A DNA stretch of 19,729 bases from Pseudorhodobacter antarcticus (GCA_945897655.1 CAMDHB010000021.1:1-19729); one strand, 5' to 3'. Positions 6,473-14,392 are shown, counted from the stretch's first letter. Translations and numbers: made by a program. Notes: generated by a model not told the origin, from the letters alone.

Positions 6473-7231
6473 TCAGATCTCCCGGTAATCTCGGGCCTGC
6501 GATGACAGGAGGTACGGGTCAAATGTCTGCGGCACATCCGCCACCAACAGCGCAGGCCCAAGGCCAGCCTGCACCAACGGCTCTCCATAAGGGTCTGCAA
6601 TCAACGACCCACCCACATAGGTCAGATCGCCCTCGACCCCGCAGTAATTGGCATAGACGATGGTGACCCCATGATTTGCGGCCATTGCTGGCACGGTAAA
6701 GCGCACGACATGGGTGAACGGCATCATGTTGGCCGTTGGGCACAGGATCAGCTTGACCCCCTTGGCCGCAAGTGCAGCCACATGGGGCGCAAATTCGACG
6801 TCATAGCAAATCATCAACGCGCAGCGCACACCTTCCAGATCAAACACCGCATAGGCGTCACCCGGCTGATAGATCGCCTTCTCACGCGGCCCGTACAACT
6901 GGATCTTGCGGTAATGCGCGACCTCGGCCCCCGTCGCATCAAAGGCCGTGGCGGCGTTGTAAACCGTGTCCCCGTCCCGCTCGGCATAACTCAGCGTGAC
7001 ACCGCAGCCCGCCTCGCGGCAGATATCCGCCACCGCTTGGGTCCAAGCCCCTCCCCGCGCTTGGGCAAGTTCGCCGATATTGTCCTGATTATACCCCGGC
7101 AGCAGAACCTCCGGCGCCACCAGCATCCGCGCCCCTTGCGCAGCCGCAGCCGTCAGGGCGGCCCGCAGTCCGGCCATTGCGGACTCGATATCCCCTGCGG
7201 GCGATGGAACCTGCCAAAGTGCAACGCGCAT
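6473..7231 (-). CDS. nitrilase-superfamily carbon-nitrogen hydrolase (amidase)
   Basis: A 252-residue cytoplasmic hydrolase with the full Glu-Lys-Cys triad of the CN-hydrolase fold: E41 in VAPEVLLPGY, K109 in HYRKIQLYGP, and C142 in LMICYDVEFP-type context (LMICYDVEF). The LYGPREKAIYQPGD segment after the Lys resembles small aliphatic or stereoselective amidases (RamA-like) and N-carbamoyl amine amidases. It would split a C-N bond in an amide and release ammonia. The ATG at 7231 is chosen because CAGGAG lies about 7 bases upstream and the MRVALWQVPS start matches the family; ten more in-frame codons upstream lack such support. Only one base separates its stop from the next start, so it is co-transcribed with the amine dehydrogenase-like gene. 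The pair may degrade one nitrogen compound in steps; which one is not visible. Confidence 0.9.
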   Translation of the reverse strand: MRVALWQVPSPAGDIESAMAGLRAALTAAAAQGARMLVAPEVLLPGYNQDNIGELAQARGGAWTQAVADICREAGCGVTLSYAERDGDTVYNAATAFDATGAEVAHYRKIQLYGPREKAIYQPGDAYAVFDLEGVRCALMICYDVEFAPHVAALAAKGVKLILCPTANMMPFTHVVRFTVPAMAANHGVTIVYANYCGVEGDLTYVGGSLIADPYGEPLVQAGLGPALLVADVPQTFDPYLLSSQARDYREI

Positions 7232-7264
7232 GCCGTTCTCCTGATCGTGCCAGATCACCAAACC

Positions 7265-7295
7265 TTTTCAGATTGCCGATGGCAAGGTGCGAAAA
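7265..7295. promoter_or_regulatory. nested inverted repeat in a divergent intergenic region
   Basis: Between the amidase gene (start 7231, minus) and the glycosyltransferase gene (start 7348, plus) lies an inner TTGCC-GAT-GGCAA repeat (7273-7285) flanked by TTTTC (7266-7270) and GAAAA (7291-7295). The 116-base gap must carry both promoters, so this could be an operator. The arms are short and no regulator is encoded nearby, so support is weak. Confidence 0.2.
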
Positions 7296-7347
7296 CCGAC
7301 CTGCCCCCAAACTGGACCCTGCGCCGCACAGATGCTAGCCTCCCAGC

Positions 7348-8298
7348 ATGACGCGACACCGGCTGATATCCTCGGTCAAGGATGAGGGACCATTCCTGTT
7401 GGAATGGGTCGCCCACCATCTGGTTCTGGGGTTTGACCGGATTTCCGTGGCGTCCAACGACTGCCGCGACGGGTCCAACCACCTGCTTCAGGCCATGGCC
7501 GCCGCCGGATACATCGACCACGTCCCGAACGTGGTGGCCCCGGGCGAGATTCCACAGCATGCAGGCTATACCGCCATGCGGGCCAAACTGCCGATCGACG
7601 ATACCGATTGGCTGATGGTTCTGGATGCGGACGAGTTTTTGAACATCCACATCGGCGCGGGTCTGGTGGGCGATCTGACAAACCATGCCGGACCCGATTG
7701 TGACATCATCAGCCTGCACGCGATGTGCTTTGCCGACCGCCCGCAGGTGAACTGGCAACCGGGCCGGGTTTGCGCGCAGTTCCCATGGCGGCTATCGCTG
7801 ACCCACAAGGCCAACAAGGCACTGAAATCGCTGACCCGCAACCCGGCGCGCTTCCGCGACATCCACAACCATTCGATGGTCAGCTTCAAAGGGCGTCCCA
7901 CGGACCTGAGGGTGATGGACGGCGACGGCACCCGACACAACATCTTCCCGGGCATGCCCCTGTGGCAGCAGTTGCGCAGCGCCGATGTGCACAACGCTTC
8001 CCACCGGATGGCGCAGTACAACCACTATGCCGTCAAGACCTGGGACAGCTTTGCCCTGCGCCGTGAACGCGGGCGCGGTGCGGTTGCGGTCACCGATGCC
8101 ACCACCATGCGCCACACCGAAACCTATTTCCGCGACCGCACCACGGCAGATGCGCTGGACACCAGCATTTCGCGGTATGAAGGGCAGGTCACCGCAATGA
8201 TGGCCGAGATGCTGCGAGATAGCGCCATTCAGCGCTGTCATCTGGCCTGCGAGGAAACCTACGCCCGACTGGCCGCCCCCCATCGCCAGCTGATTTAG
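7348..8298 (+). CDS. glycosyltransferase family 2-like protein
   Basis: A 316-residue protein of the Glyco_tranf_2_4 type (GT2-like, GT-A fold), common in Rhodobacterales. The N-terminal strand RLISSVKDEGPFLLEWVAHHLVLGFDRI carries the conserved K-[DN]-E-x-x-[FY]-L-x-E-W-hxxH-xxxGhD nucleotide-sugar binding start (residues 5-32). The metal-binding DxD motif is DADEF (93-97). Later HNHSMVSFKG and the H-Y-x-V-K-[ST]-x-x-x-F segment (NHYAVKTWDSFALRRERGRG) also fit the family. No membrane segment, so it is cytoplasmic or peripheral. It probably adds a sugar to a surface polysaccharide or glycan; capsule genes lie 3.4 kb away, but a direct link is only inferred. It stands alone, divergent from the amidase operon, and converges with the RTX gene with only 3 bases between stops. 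Confidence 0.82.
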   Translation: MTRHRLISSVKDEGPFLLEWVAHHLVLGFDRISVASNDCRDGSNHLLQAMAAAGYIDHVPNVVAPGEIPQHAGYTAMRAKLPIDDTDWLMVLDADEFLNIHIGAGLVGDLTNHAGPDCDIISLHAMCFADRPQVNWQPGRVCAQFPWRLSLTHKANKALKSLTRNPARFRDIHNHSMVSFKGRPTDLRVMDGDGTRHNIFPGMPLWQQLRSADVHNASHRMAQYNHYAVKTWDSFALRRERGRGAVAVTDATTMRHTETYFRDRTTADALDTSISRYEGQVTAMMAEMLRDSAIQRCHLACEETYARLAAPHRQLI

Positions 8299-8301
8299 CG
8301 G

Positions 8302-9807
8302 TCAGAACAGGAAATCCGCATCGGCGAAACTTGCCGCCAGCAAGGGGCGGCTGTCAGCGGCAATCAGAGTGATGTCCAACCCGTTAAGACTGATCACACA
8401 GCCCGTTGCCGTGGGGGTAAAGGTCAGCGCGGATGCCGAATAGACATGGCACCAATCCGACAGATCAATCCGGTCGCGTCCCAGTTCAAATCCGGTGATC
8501 CGCGCATTATCCGACCCCGCGCCAAAGGCAAACACATCCGCACCCGCCCCTCCGTTCAGCAAATCCGCACCGCCGCCCGAATGGATCCAGTCATCGCCGC
8601 CCCCGCCGGACAGGGTTTCGGCACCAGCCGTGCCCAGCACCAGATCGTCCTTGGCTGTGCCCGTGGCGACGTTTGCCACCGGCCTGATCACCCCACCCAA
8701 CCCGTCCAGCGACAGGTCAAACTGCTGCACCCGGTCTGCCCGCGCATCCACCACAAAGATGCGGACAGATGTACCTGACACCGCCACCTCCAGCGCCGTC
8801 ACCGCGAACAGCCCCGCCCCGGTTTCAAAGACGCCCGTGGTGAAATGCTGCAATGTGCCGTTCGGCAGCAGTTCCATCACCGTGATCCCGGCATCCGTTC
8901 CCGCCGTCACCACAAAGGCCCGGCCGTTCATCGTGAAACTGTCCAGAACGGCGGTATGGTCAAACCGCGTCGTTCGGTCATCCACCACATGGTCCGTCAC
9001 AAACAGGCACCCCATGTCATTGACCCGCACCACGGACAACGAGCTTGACCCCGTTGACGCGATCACCGCATAGGTTACCCCGCCCACCTGCATCACCTGC
9101 AACGCCGCAGGCCCGCTGACCGACAGCATGTCACGGTTGCCCAGACTGTCCACCAGCGTGACCGCCCCCGTCCCGTCCACCGCATAACTCGTGATGCCGT
9201 TTTCCAACGATGACAGGGTCAGCAGATACTCCTGCCCCTTGATCTTGATCGCCGCCGTATCGCTGACATTCGCGACATAGGATTTCTCGGTATCCTCGAC
9301 CCTACTTCGGTGGTCCAGCGTCCCGTCGTCATTCAACAAGAACACCTCCAACCCCGCCTTGTTCCAGGTGGACAGGATCGCCGTATCCCCGCCCGCGCCC
9401 CCCATGATTGCAAAGGTTTCAACCCCTTTGAGCGCGCCCAGATCGGTGCTGACCACCCTGGCCACACCCGGCACCCCAGTCGCCGACAACACGGTCGAGG
9501 TCAGTGCCCCCAGATGACTGTCAAACAGGAATGCCCGCACCACCGTTCCGCTGGTCTGAAACGCAATCGACCGGCCCGGGTCCAGCGTGCCAATCACACT
9601 CGGCACACTCAGTGTCTGTGCCGAAACAAATCCGCTCCCCGGGCTTGTGACATCCCCCAAAGACAGGCTCATCGCCTTGTTCAACTCGTCCTCGGAATAG
9701 ATCAGCCGCGCCGTGCCACCGGCCACGATCAGCGCCATGCCGTCGCCCACGGCATCCACCCCAAGGGATAACGCACTAAAACTGGAAACCAGATTGATCT
9801 GCTCCAT
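8302..9807 (-). CDS. secreted RTX protein with propeller-like N-terminal region
   Basis: About 501 residues. The first approximately 380 contain recurring 40-60-residue blocks of short beta strands rich in Val, Thr, Gly and Asp (for example TSYAVDGTGAVTLVDSLGN and GITVMELLPNGTLQHF), resembling a beta-propeller or lactonase-like body; this fold is inferred. Residues about 383-430 hold calcium-binding RTX nonapeptides: LSGGGGDDWIHSGGGADLL and NGGAGADVF. A typical serralysin-type C-terminal domain follows (DRIDLSD). The last residues are DADFLF: an Asp followed by hydrophobics at the extreme C-terminus, the usual type I secretion signal. There is no N-terminal signal peptide, as expected. The ATG at 9807 is preferred over GTG at 9813 because GAGGTG lies just before it. 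It is divergent from the second RTX gene; no type I transporter is in the window. Confidence 0.83.
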   Translation of the reverse strand: MEQINLVSSFSALSLGVDAVGDGMALIVAGGTARLIYSEDELNKAMSLSLGDVTSPGSGFVSAQTLSVPSVIGTLDPGRSIAFQTSGTVVRAFLFDSHLGALTSTVLSATGVPGVARVVSTDLGALKGVETFAIMGGAGGDTAILSTWNKAGLEVFLLNDDGTLDHRSRVEDTEKSYVANVSDTAAIKIKGQEYLLTLSSLENGITSYAVDGTGAVTLVDSLGNRDMLSVSGPAALQVMQVGGVTYAVIASTGSSSLSVVRVNDMGCLFVTDHVVDDRTTRFDHTAVLDSFTMNGRAFVVTAGTDAGITVMELLPNGTLQHFTTGVFETGAGLFAVTALEVAVSGTSVRIFVVDARADRVQQFDLSLDGLGGVIRPVANVATGTAKDDLVLGTAGAETLSGGGGDDWIHSGGGADLLNGGAGADVFAFGAGSDNARITGFELGRDRIDLSDWCHVYSASALTFTPTATGCVISLNGLDITLIAADSRPLLAASFADADFLF

Positions 9808-10025
9808 CACCACCTCACACCAAACCCGGTGCCAAGGCTCGCCCCGACAGCGGGTGGCAGCGTGATGGCTTTTGGTCCGAATGGTGGCAGTTGGCTAAAG
9901 GCGGCTGGAAAAAGTTAACCACCTGAAAACCTTGAAAAGAACCGGTTGGCCAATTTGCCCCGGTGTTAACGCAGACTTCACCCCACCCCGGCACGCTGCG
10001 GCGGACCAGCAGATCAGGGGCAGCC
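9808..10025. other. divergent intergenic region between two RTX genes
   Basis: These 218 bases must hold the promoters of both RTX genes. It contains an A-rich patch around 9911-9940 and two GTTAAC motifs (9914-9919 and 9963-9968). I could not identify a clear -35/-10 pair or a convincing operator. An in-frame ATG-like start upstream of 10026 (TTG, 9963) is not preferred because the ATG at 10026 has AGGGG at the right distance. Confidence 0.4.
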
Positions 10026-11702
10026 ATGGGTGACATCACGGGAAACGGCACGGCGGTCACCGGCCTTGGCGGTGCTGCAGGCTATGGCGAGGTGTCGTTG
10101 CCACGCGGGGATGACACCGTGGCACAAGTCAATGTCGCGGCCGTCTTTGACAGCGGTTTCTTGATTGGCGGCGTGCGCTATGGGGCAGACCAGCTTTACA
10201 TCTCGACAGACGGGCTGATCAGCTTTGGCACAGGCTTCTCTGGCGTCGCGGCCACAGCTTCCGCCATTGCCGCCCCGTTCTTTGCCATCTTCAACGCCGA
10301 TGTCGACACAAGGCTGGATGGTGAGGGGGCAGAAAGCGGCGGGATATGGCTGGATATCGATACGGTTCAGCACTGCGTGACCATCACCTGGGATGACGTG
10401 GGTTTTTACCGCCGCAACGCCACCGCCACCAACACCTTTCAGATCCAGCTTTTCGACCGGGGCAATGGCGGCTTTTACGTCGTCTACCGCTATCAGGACA
10501 TCACCTGGACCTCGGGCGATTTGCAGGGCGGCTGGGGCGGCCTTGGCGGTGCAGCGGCGCTGATCGGGTATCGCGCAGGCACCAACGGCACAGCCACTCT
10601 TCTGCCCGGCTCGGGGGACGGGGCCGCACAACCGGGCTTGCCGGGTGCCTTGGGCAATACGGGCGTCAAGGGATTATGGGTCTACGGTTTTGCGGCCCCA
10701 TCTCTCATCACTGGCACCGTCTTGGCCAATACCCTGACCGGCACCGCCGCCAATGACACGATGCGCGGACTTGGCGGGGCCGATGTGCTGATCGGCAGCA
10801 CCGGGGCCGACCTCATCGACGGTGGCGCGGGCCTTGACCGGGTCGACTATCGGGACGCCCCAACTGGCATCGTGCTGGACCGGGTCACCCCAAGCGCCAA
10901 CACCGGACAGGCTGCATCCGATACATTCATCTCCATCGAAACCTTTGCCGGTTCGTCCTTTGCCGATACCCTGCGCGGCAGCGCCGGGGCTGACCGGTTT
11001 CTGGGCGCGAACGGCTCCGACCTGCTGGACGGCCGCGCCGGGCTGGACAGCCTTTATGGCGGGGCGGGGCGCGACAGTCTGTTTGGCGGGTTTGACCACG
11101 ACCTGCTGGATGGCGGGTCCGAGGATGACAGCCTGCTTGGCGGAACCGGTGATGATGTCCTGTCAGGTTCCCAGGGGGCCGACAGCCTGTTTGGCGGCGC
11201 CGGGAATGACAGGCTTGCGGGCGGCGATGGGGCCGACCTGCTCAACGGCGAAAGCGGTGCCGACACCCTGACCGGCGACGACGGCGATGACCTCTTGTCT
11301 GGCGGAACGGAAGCGGACCACCTTTATGGCGGGGCCGGGCGCGACAGTCTGAAAGGCGATTCAGGAAATGACCTTCTGAACGGTGGCCTTGCCCAGGATT
11401 GGCTGACCGGCGGTCTGGGGGCCGATGCCTTTTTCCAGGCGGGAACAGCCGGGCAGGGCGGCGACTGGATCATGGATTTCGATAATGCCGGTGGCGACCA
11501 CCTGATATTTGGCATCCCCGGTGCCACAAGGTCAGATTTCAGTGTCACCTTTCAGGCTGTAACCGGGGCGGGCAATGACCGCGTTCTAGAGGCCTTGATC
11601 ACCTATCTGCCCCAATCGCGCCTGATCTGGGTCGTGGTGGACGGCGCAGATCAGGCGGCGATCATCCTTCACTCGTCCATGAACTCTTTCGACCTTTTGT
11701 AA
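10026..11702 (+). CDS. secreted RTX protein with NIDO-like domain
   Basis: A 558-residue protein. Residues about 15-225 resemble a NIDO (nidogen-like extracellular) domain: an AAVFDSGFLIGG...YGADQLYISTDGLISFG opening, a central ITWDDVGFY strand and FQIQLFDRGNGGFYVVYRYQDI. The second half has about 15 RTX nonapeptides of GGxGxDxLx type (GGADVLIGSTGADLIDGG, GGAGNDRLAGGDGADLL), which bind calcium and fold after export. A serralysin-like C-terminal domain follows and the protein ends MNSFDLL, again an Asp plus hydrophobics as in type I secretion substrates. The start at 10026 has AGGGG 5 bases upstream. NIDO domains occur in adhesive extracellular proteins, so a role in adhesion or biofilm matrix is inferred. 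The last 34 bases overlap the 3' end of the minus-strand kpsT-like gene. Confidence 0.85.
   Translation: MGDITGNGTAVTGLGGAAGYGEVSLPRGDDTVAQVNVAAVFDSGFLIGGVRYGADQLYISTDGLISFGTGFSGVAATASAIAAPFFAIFNADVDTRLDGEGAESGGIWLDIDTVQHCVTITWDDVGFYRRNATATNTFQIQLFDRGNGGFYVVYRYQDITWTSGDLQGGWGGLGGAAALIGYRAGTNGTATLLPGSGDGAAQPGLPGALGNTGVKGLWVYGFAAPSLITGTVLANTLTGTAANDTMRGLGGADVLIGSTGADLIDGGAGLDRVDYRDAPTGIVLDRVTPSANTGQAASDTFISIETFAGSSFADTLRGSAGADRFLGANGSDLLDGRAGLDSLYGGAGRDSLFGGFDHDLLDGGSEDDSLLGGTGDDVLSGSQGADSLFGGAGNDRLAGGDGADLLNGESGADTLTGDDGDDLLSGGTEADHLYGGAGRDSLKGDSGNDLLNGGLAQDWLTGGLGADAFFQAGTAGQGGDWIMDFDNAGGDHLIFGIPGATRSDFSVTFQAVTGAGNDRVLEALITYLPQSRLIWVVVDGADQAAIILHSSMNSFDLL
10761..11435 (+). repeat. RTX nonapeptide repeat array (coding)
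   Basis: In-frame degenerate 27-base units encode GGxGxDxLx nonapeptides. The array is broken once (about 10845-10970) by a segment starting DYRDAPTGIVLD, a common RTX interruption. The DNA copies have diverged, so slippage between them is less likely than between perfect repeats. Confidence 0.8.
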
Positions 11703-12361
11703 TCGTCGCCCAGCGTGTTGCGGGCATGCTGTTCGATCGCGTCGTTGACATCGTCATAGTAGGTGAGCCTCCCGTTTTCCAGCACCGCCCCCGCTGTACA
11801 CAGTGACCGCATCAACCGCTCGGAATGGGTCACCATAAGGACGCCTGCCTTGGACATGCGGTCATCAAACACCATCTGGCTTTTCTTCTTGAACCCGGCA
11901 TCGCCAACAGCGCTGAATTCGTCCAGCAGATAGGTGTCAAATCTGATACCCATCGACATGCCAAAGTTCAGCCGCGCCCGCATGCCCGATGAATAGTTGC
12001 GCACTGGCTCGTTGAAATTCATGCCCAATTCCGCAAAGTCGGCCACGAAATCTATCAACTCCTCGGTATCAACGCCGTAGACTCGCGCGATGAATTTGAC
12101 GTTCTGTGCGCCCGTCAATTCGGGGTGGATGCAGCCTTGCAATCCAATCGGCCATGAAATCGTGCCCGTCACCTTCACGCGGCCGGAATCAGGATTGATG
12201 CTGCCGGCAATAATCGACAGCAGCGTCGATTTTCCTGCACCGTTGCGCCCCATCAACCCGATCCGTGATTCCGTCGGGAACACAATCGAAACATCGCGCG
12301 CGATGTATTTCGGATCGCCGCGATAGTAATAGGCCTTTGTAATATGCTCCAGCGCGATCAT
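11669..12361 (-). CDS. kpsT: capsular polysaccharide export ABC transporter ATP-binding protein (KpsT-like)
   Basis: A 230-residue ABC ATPase. Walker A is GRNGAGKST (38-46), the signature is YSSGMRARL (123-131), Walker B is YLLDE (144-148) and the switch His is in MVTHS (H179). The variant signature, the short length and FDTYLLDEFSAVGD are characteristic of KpsT/CtrD-type ATPases that power capsule export, as opposed to general ABC exporters. It would pair with the KpsM-like permease encoded at 14393-15223. The ATG at 12361 is chosen because MIALEHITKAY matches the family start and lies 5 bases after the upstream stop. It follows the KpsE-like gene in one operon. Its last 34 bases overlap the 3' end of the opposite-strand RTX gene, so no separate terminator exists between them. 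Confidence 0.9.
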   Translation of the reverse strand: MIALEHITKAYYYRGDPKYIARDVSIVFPTESRIGLMGRNGAGKSTLLSIIAGSINPDSGRVKVTGTISWPIGLQGCIHPELTGAQNVKFIARVYGVDTEELIDFVADFAELGMNFNEPVRNYSSGMRARLNFGMSMGIRFDTYLLDEFSAVGDAGFKKKSQMVFDDRMSKAGVLMVTHSERLMRSLCTAGAVLENGRLTYYDDVNDAIEQHARNTLGDDYKRSKEFMDE

Positions 12362-12366
12362 TTGGC

Positions 12367-14250
12367 TTAGCGCCGGTCTCGCAACGCGTAATACACCAGA
12401 ACGCTGACCGCCCACAGAATGAACGCAATCAGCGCCACCAGAAAAGCCGTCATTGGCCGGTTCGGCGCAGTCGAACTTTCGGCCAGGGTGGGCGCCACAT
12501 AGGTCGACAGATAGCGCGTCTTGTGCTGGGCGTCGGTCAGGGCCTGATCATGGGCAGCAAGGGCCGAAAGATAGGCCTGCTGCGCGAAATCCTGATCCAC
12601 TTTCAACCGCTCGAAATCCGCCATCAGGTTGGCAAACCCGGGCGACGTGCTATCCGCTGCGGCACCAACCTTGGATTGCTCTTCGGAAATGCGGTTACGG
12701 ATGACTTCAATCCGCCGGTTCAACAGGGCAATGCGCGGGTCTTTCTCGGGCACGGTGCCGGCGATCATGTCCAACTCGATCTGCGCACCGGCAAGCTGCT
12801 GGTTCAGGGTGCTGACCACGCTCAACTGATTGGCAATCACATTGGACGGATCAACGATGCTGTTTCGGATCTGAAAGTCCAGCACCGCCAGACGCGCCTC
12901 GGCCAGCTTGGCCTCGGTCGCAGCAAGGGACTCCTTGCTGTAGCGGGTGATATCTTCCTGCGCCGTCTTGCTCAACTCGTTGATGATGTTGGTGGATTCC
13001 ACCAATACAACCTCAGCGATCTTCTTGGCGTCGACAGGATCAAAAGCAAACACTTCCAGATTCATCAGCCCGGTTGCGTTGTCATAGTTCACAAGAACCA
13101 TCCGCTCCCAGTACTTGACCAAATCCTCGATCGTCCCATCGGGATGAAAGGCGTTCAGCGGGTCGTTCTCGGCCTTGGTGTACATGGCGCGCAGGTCCAC
13201 TTCTGCATCCACCTTGGCCACCAGTTCCTGCGACACGATGAACTGGTTCAGAATGTCCATGTCTTTGGACCCGGACTGCGTGGTACCGCCCAAGGCCCCC
13301 AGAAAATCGAAGGTCGACCCTGCCTCCTCGGTCCGGCTGCCAAAGCCTACGTCGCTTTGATACTGGTCGGCGGAACGTGTCCAAAGATACCAAGAACAAC
13401 TGAGCGTGGGCACCACCACCAACATAAAGAACGACACGATTACGCCGTAGTGGCGCGGGCGCATCTGAGCGGGGCTGACGGTCGGGGCCACAACATAGTG
13501 GCTGGCATCGTTCTTGGTGGCTTCGGGTTTTGTGGGCTCAGGCTTGGTCACTTCGGGCTTGGCAGCGCGGCTGCTGCGCTTGTCCGGCTTTGGCGGGGCG
13601 CGACGGCGCGTACCCGGTGCTGGCGCGACATCATCTTCCGCATCATCAACCACTGAAGGCTCCGCCGGTACCGCGGCCGAGACAACCTCGGTCGGTGTGG
13701 CAGGCAGGGGCGTAACGGCCATCTCTGCAGCCGCCGCAACCGCCGGTGGCACCTCTACCGGAATGGGCGTCACTTCGGATACTTGAACGGCATGTTCCAG
13801 AGCTTCGACCTGCGGAACGCCGACGTCTTCGGCCAGGGAAATCCCGTCAACGGGCGCGGGGACTTCAGCGGCCTCACCAATCGCCGCCCGTGCAGCACGC
13901 TGTTGCGCGCGCGGGCCATTTCGCGAACCTGTAGTTCCCCCTGACCGCGTCGTCCGAGATGACGAACCACGCGAAGTCCGCGCTGTGCCCTTTTTGGCGA
14001 CGCTCTCACCTTCCTCGGGCTTGGCATCAGCGGCAGCAGTCGCTGTAGCGGCCCCGCCGCGCCTGCGCCCGGCCCGAACCTCCAACGCAGCCGTCCGACG
14101 TCTTGGGCCAGCGCTGCTGGGCGTGGGCGCTGCCTCGGTTTCGGCACTGCCCTTATCCTGCGACGACTGGACTTCAACCTGATCTTGCGCCTGATCCTCG
14201 GCTTCGGCGTTGGTAACGCTTGCCACTGGCTGTGCTTTTGGGGAGGTCAA
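12367..14250 (-). CDS. kpsE: capsule export inner-membrane co-polymerase (KpsE-like) with long N-terminal extension
   Basis: A 627-residue protein. The C-terminal part (about 265-627) fits KpsE/CtrC/Wzz-type polysaccharide co-polymerases that link the KpsMT transporter to the outer-membrane channel: a membrane helix (about 269-290, GVIVSFFMLVVVPTL), a large periplasmic domain with coiled-coil stretches, and a second helix near the C-terminus (FLVALIAFILWAVSVLVYY). Family members are usually around 360-400 residues. Here about 265 extra N-terminal residues are rich in Ala, Pro, Arg, Ser and Glu (GRRRGG, TKPEPTKPEATK) and probably form a disordered cytoplasmic tail. The start is TTG at 14250 with GGAAG about 7 bases upstream. 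The next in-frame ATG is around residue 179, and the codon bias stays normal before it, so the extension is probably real. Operon with kpsT; divergent from kpsM. Confidence 0.85.
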   Translation of the reverse strand: MTSPKAQPVASVTNAEAEDQAQDQVEVQSSQDKGSAETEAAPTPSSAGPRRRTAALEVRAGRRRGGAATATAAADAKPEEGESVAKKGTARTSRGSSSRTTRSGGTTGSRNGPRAQQRAARAAIGEAAEVPAPVDGISLAEDVGVPQVEALEHAVQVSEVTPIPVEVPPAVAAAAEMAVTPLPATPTEVVSAAVPAEPSVVDDAEDDVAPAPGTRRRAPPKPDKRSSRAAKPEVTKPEPTKPEATKNDASHYVVAPTVSPAQMRPRHYGVIVSFFMLVVVPTLSCSWYLWTRSADQYQSDVGFGSRTEEAGSTFDFLGALGGTTQSGSKDMDILNQFIVSQELVAKVDAEVDLRAMYTKAENDPLNAFHPDGTIEDLVKYWERMVLVNYDNATGLMNLEVFAFDPVDAKKIAEVVLVESTNIINELSKTAQEDITRYSKESLAATEAKLAEARLAVLDFQIRNSIVDPSNVIANQLSVVSTLNQQLAGAQIELDMIAGTVPEKDPRIALLNRRIEVIRNRISEEQSKVGAAADSTSPGFANLMADFERLKVDQDFAQQAYLSALAAHDQALTDAQHKTRYLSTYVAPTLAESSTAPNRPMTAFLVALIAFILWAVSVLVYYALRDRR

Positions 14251-14268
14251 CTAGGTTCTTCCAGTTGC

Positions 14269-14284
14269 GCGCAAAAATTTGCGC
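14269..14284. promoter_or_regulatory. inverted repeat between divergent kpsE and kpsM genes
   Basis: GCGCAAA and TTTGCGC arms separated by AA form a 16-base inverted repeat 18 bases upstream of the kpsE-like TTG start, inside the 142-base divergent region. Its position suits an operator controlling both capsule units, or a hairpin in the 5' leader of the kpsE transcript. No clear promoter pair could be assigned nearby. Confidence 0.35.
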
Positions 14285-14392
14285 CTGACTTCAGTTGCTG
14301 CTAAAGAGATACCTCAATTTGCCAGTCGTCTACAAGGGGCCTGTGCCCAAACACCCGACTTGAAGGCACCAGTTAGCGGAAATCCTGATAAA

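Noticed and set aside
6472..6600. 43-codon N-terminal extension of the amine dehydrogenase-like gene
   Set aside because: It lies within the amidase gene in another frame, its residues are Arg/Cys/Trp-rich, and the family start MRDPRYDILF at 6471 has a good ribosome binding site.
9963..10025. Earlier TTG start for the NIDO/RTX gene
   Set aside because: The extra 21 residues (Ser/Arg/Pro-rich) do not belong to the domain and have no ribosome binding site, whereas the ATG at 10026 is preceded by AGGGG.
12523..13656. Plus-strand open frame of 377 codons opposite the kpsE-like gene
   Set aside because: No recognisable domain; the minus strand shows two membrane helices, a co-polymerase domain and proper operon spacing to kpsT.
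14279..14392. Upstream extension of the kpsM-like gene to a TTG at 14279
   Set aside because: The TTG lies within the inverted repeat at 14269-14284, has no ribosome binding site, and the added 38 residues are unlike KpsM; the ATG at 14393 gives normal family length.
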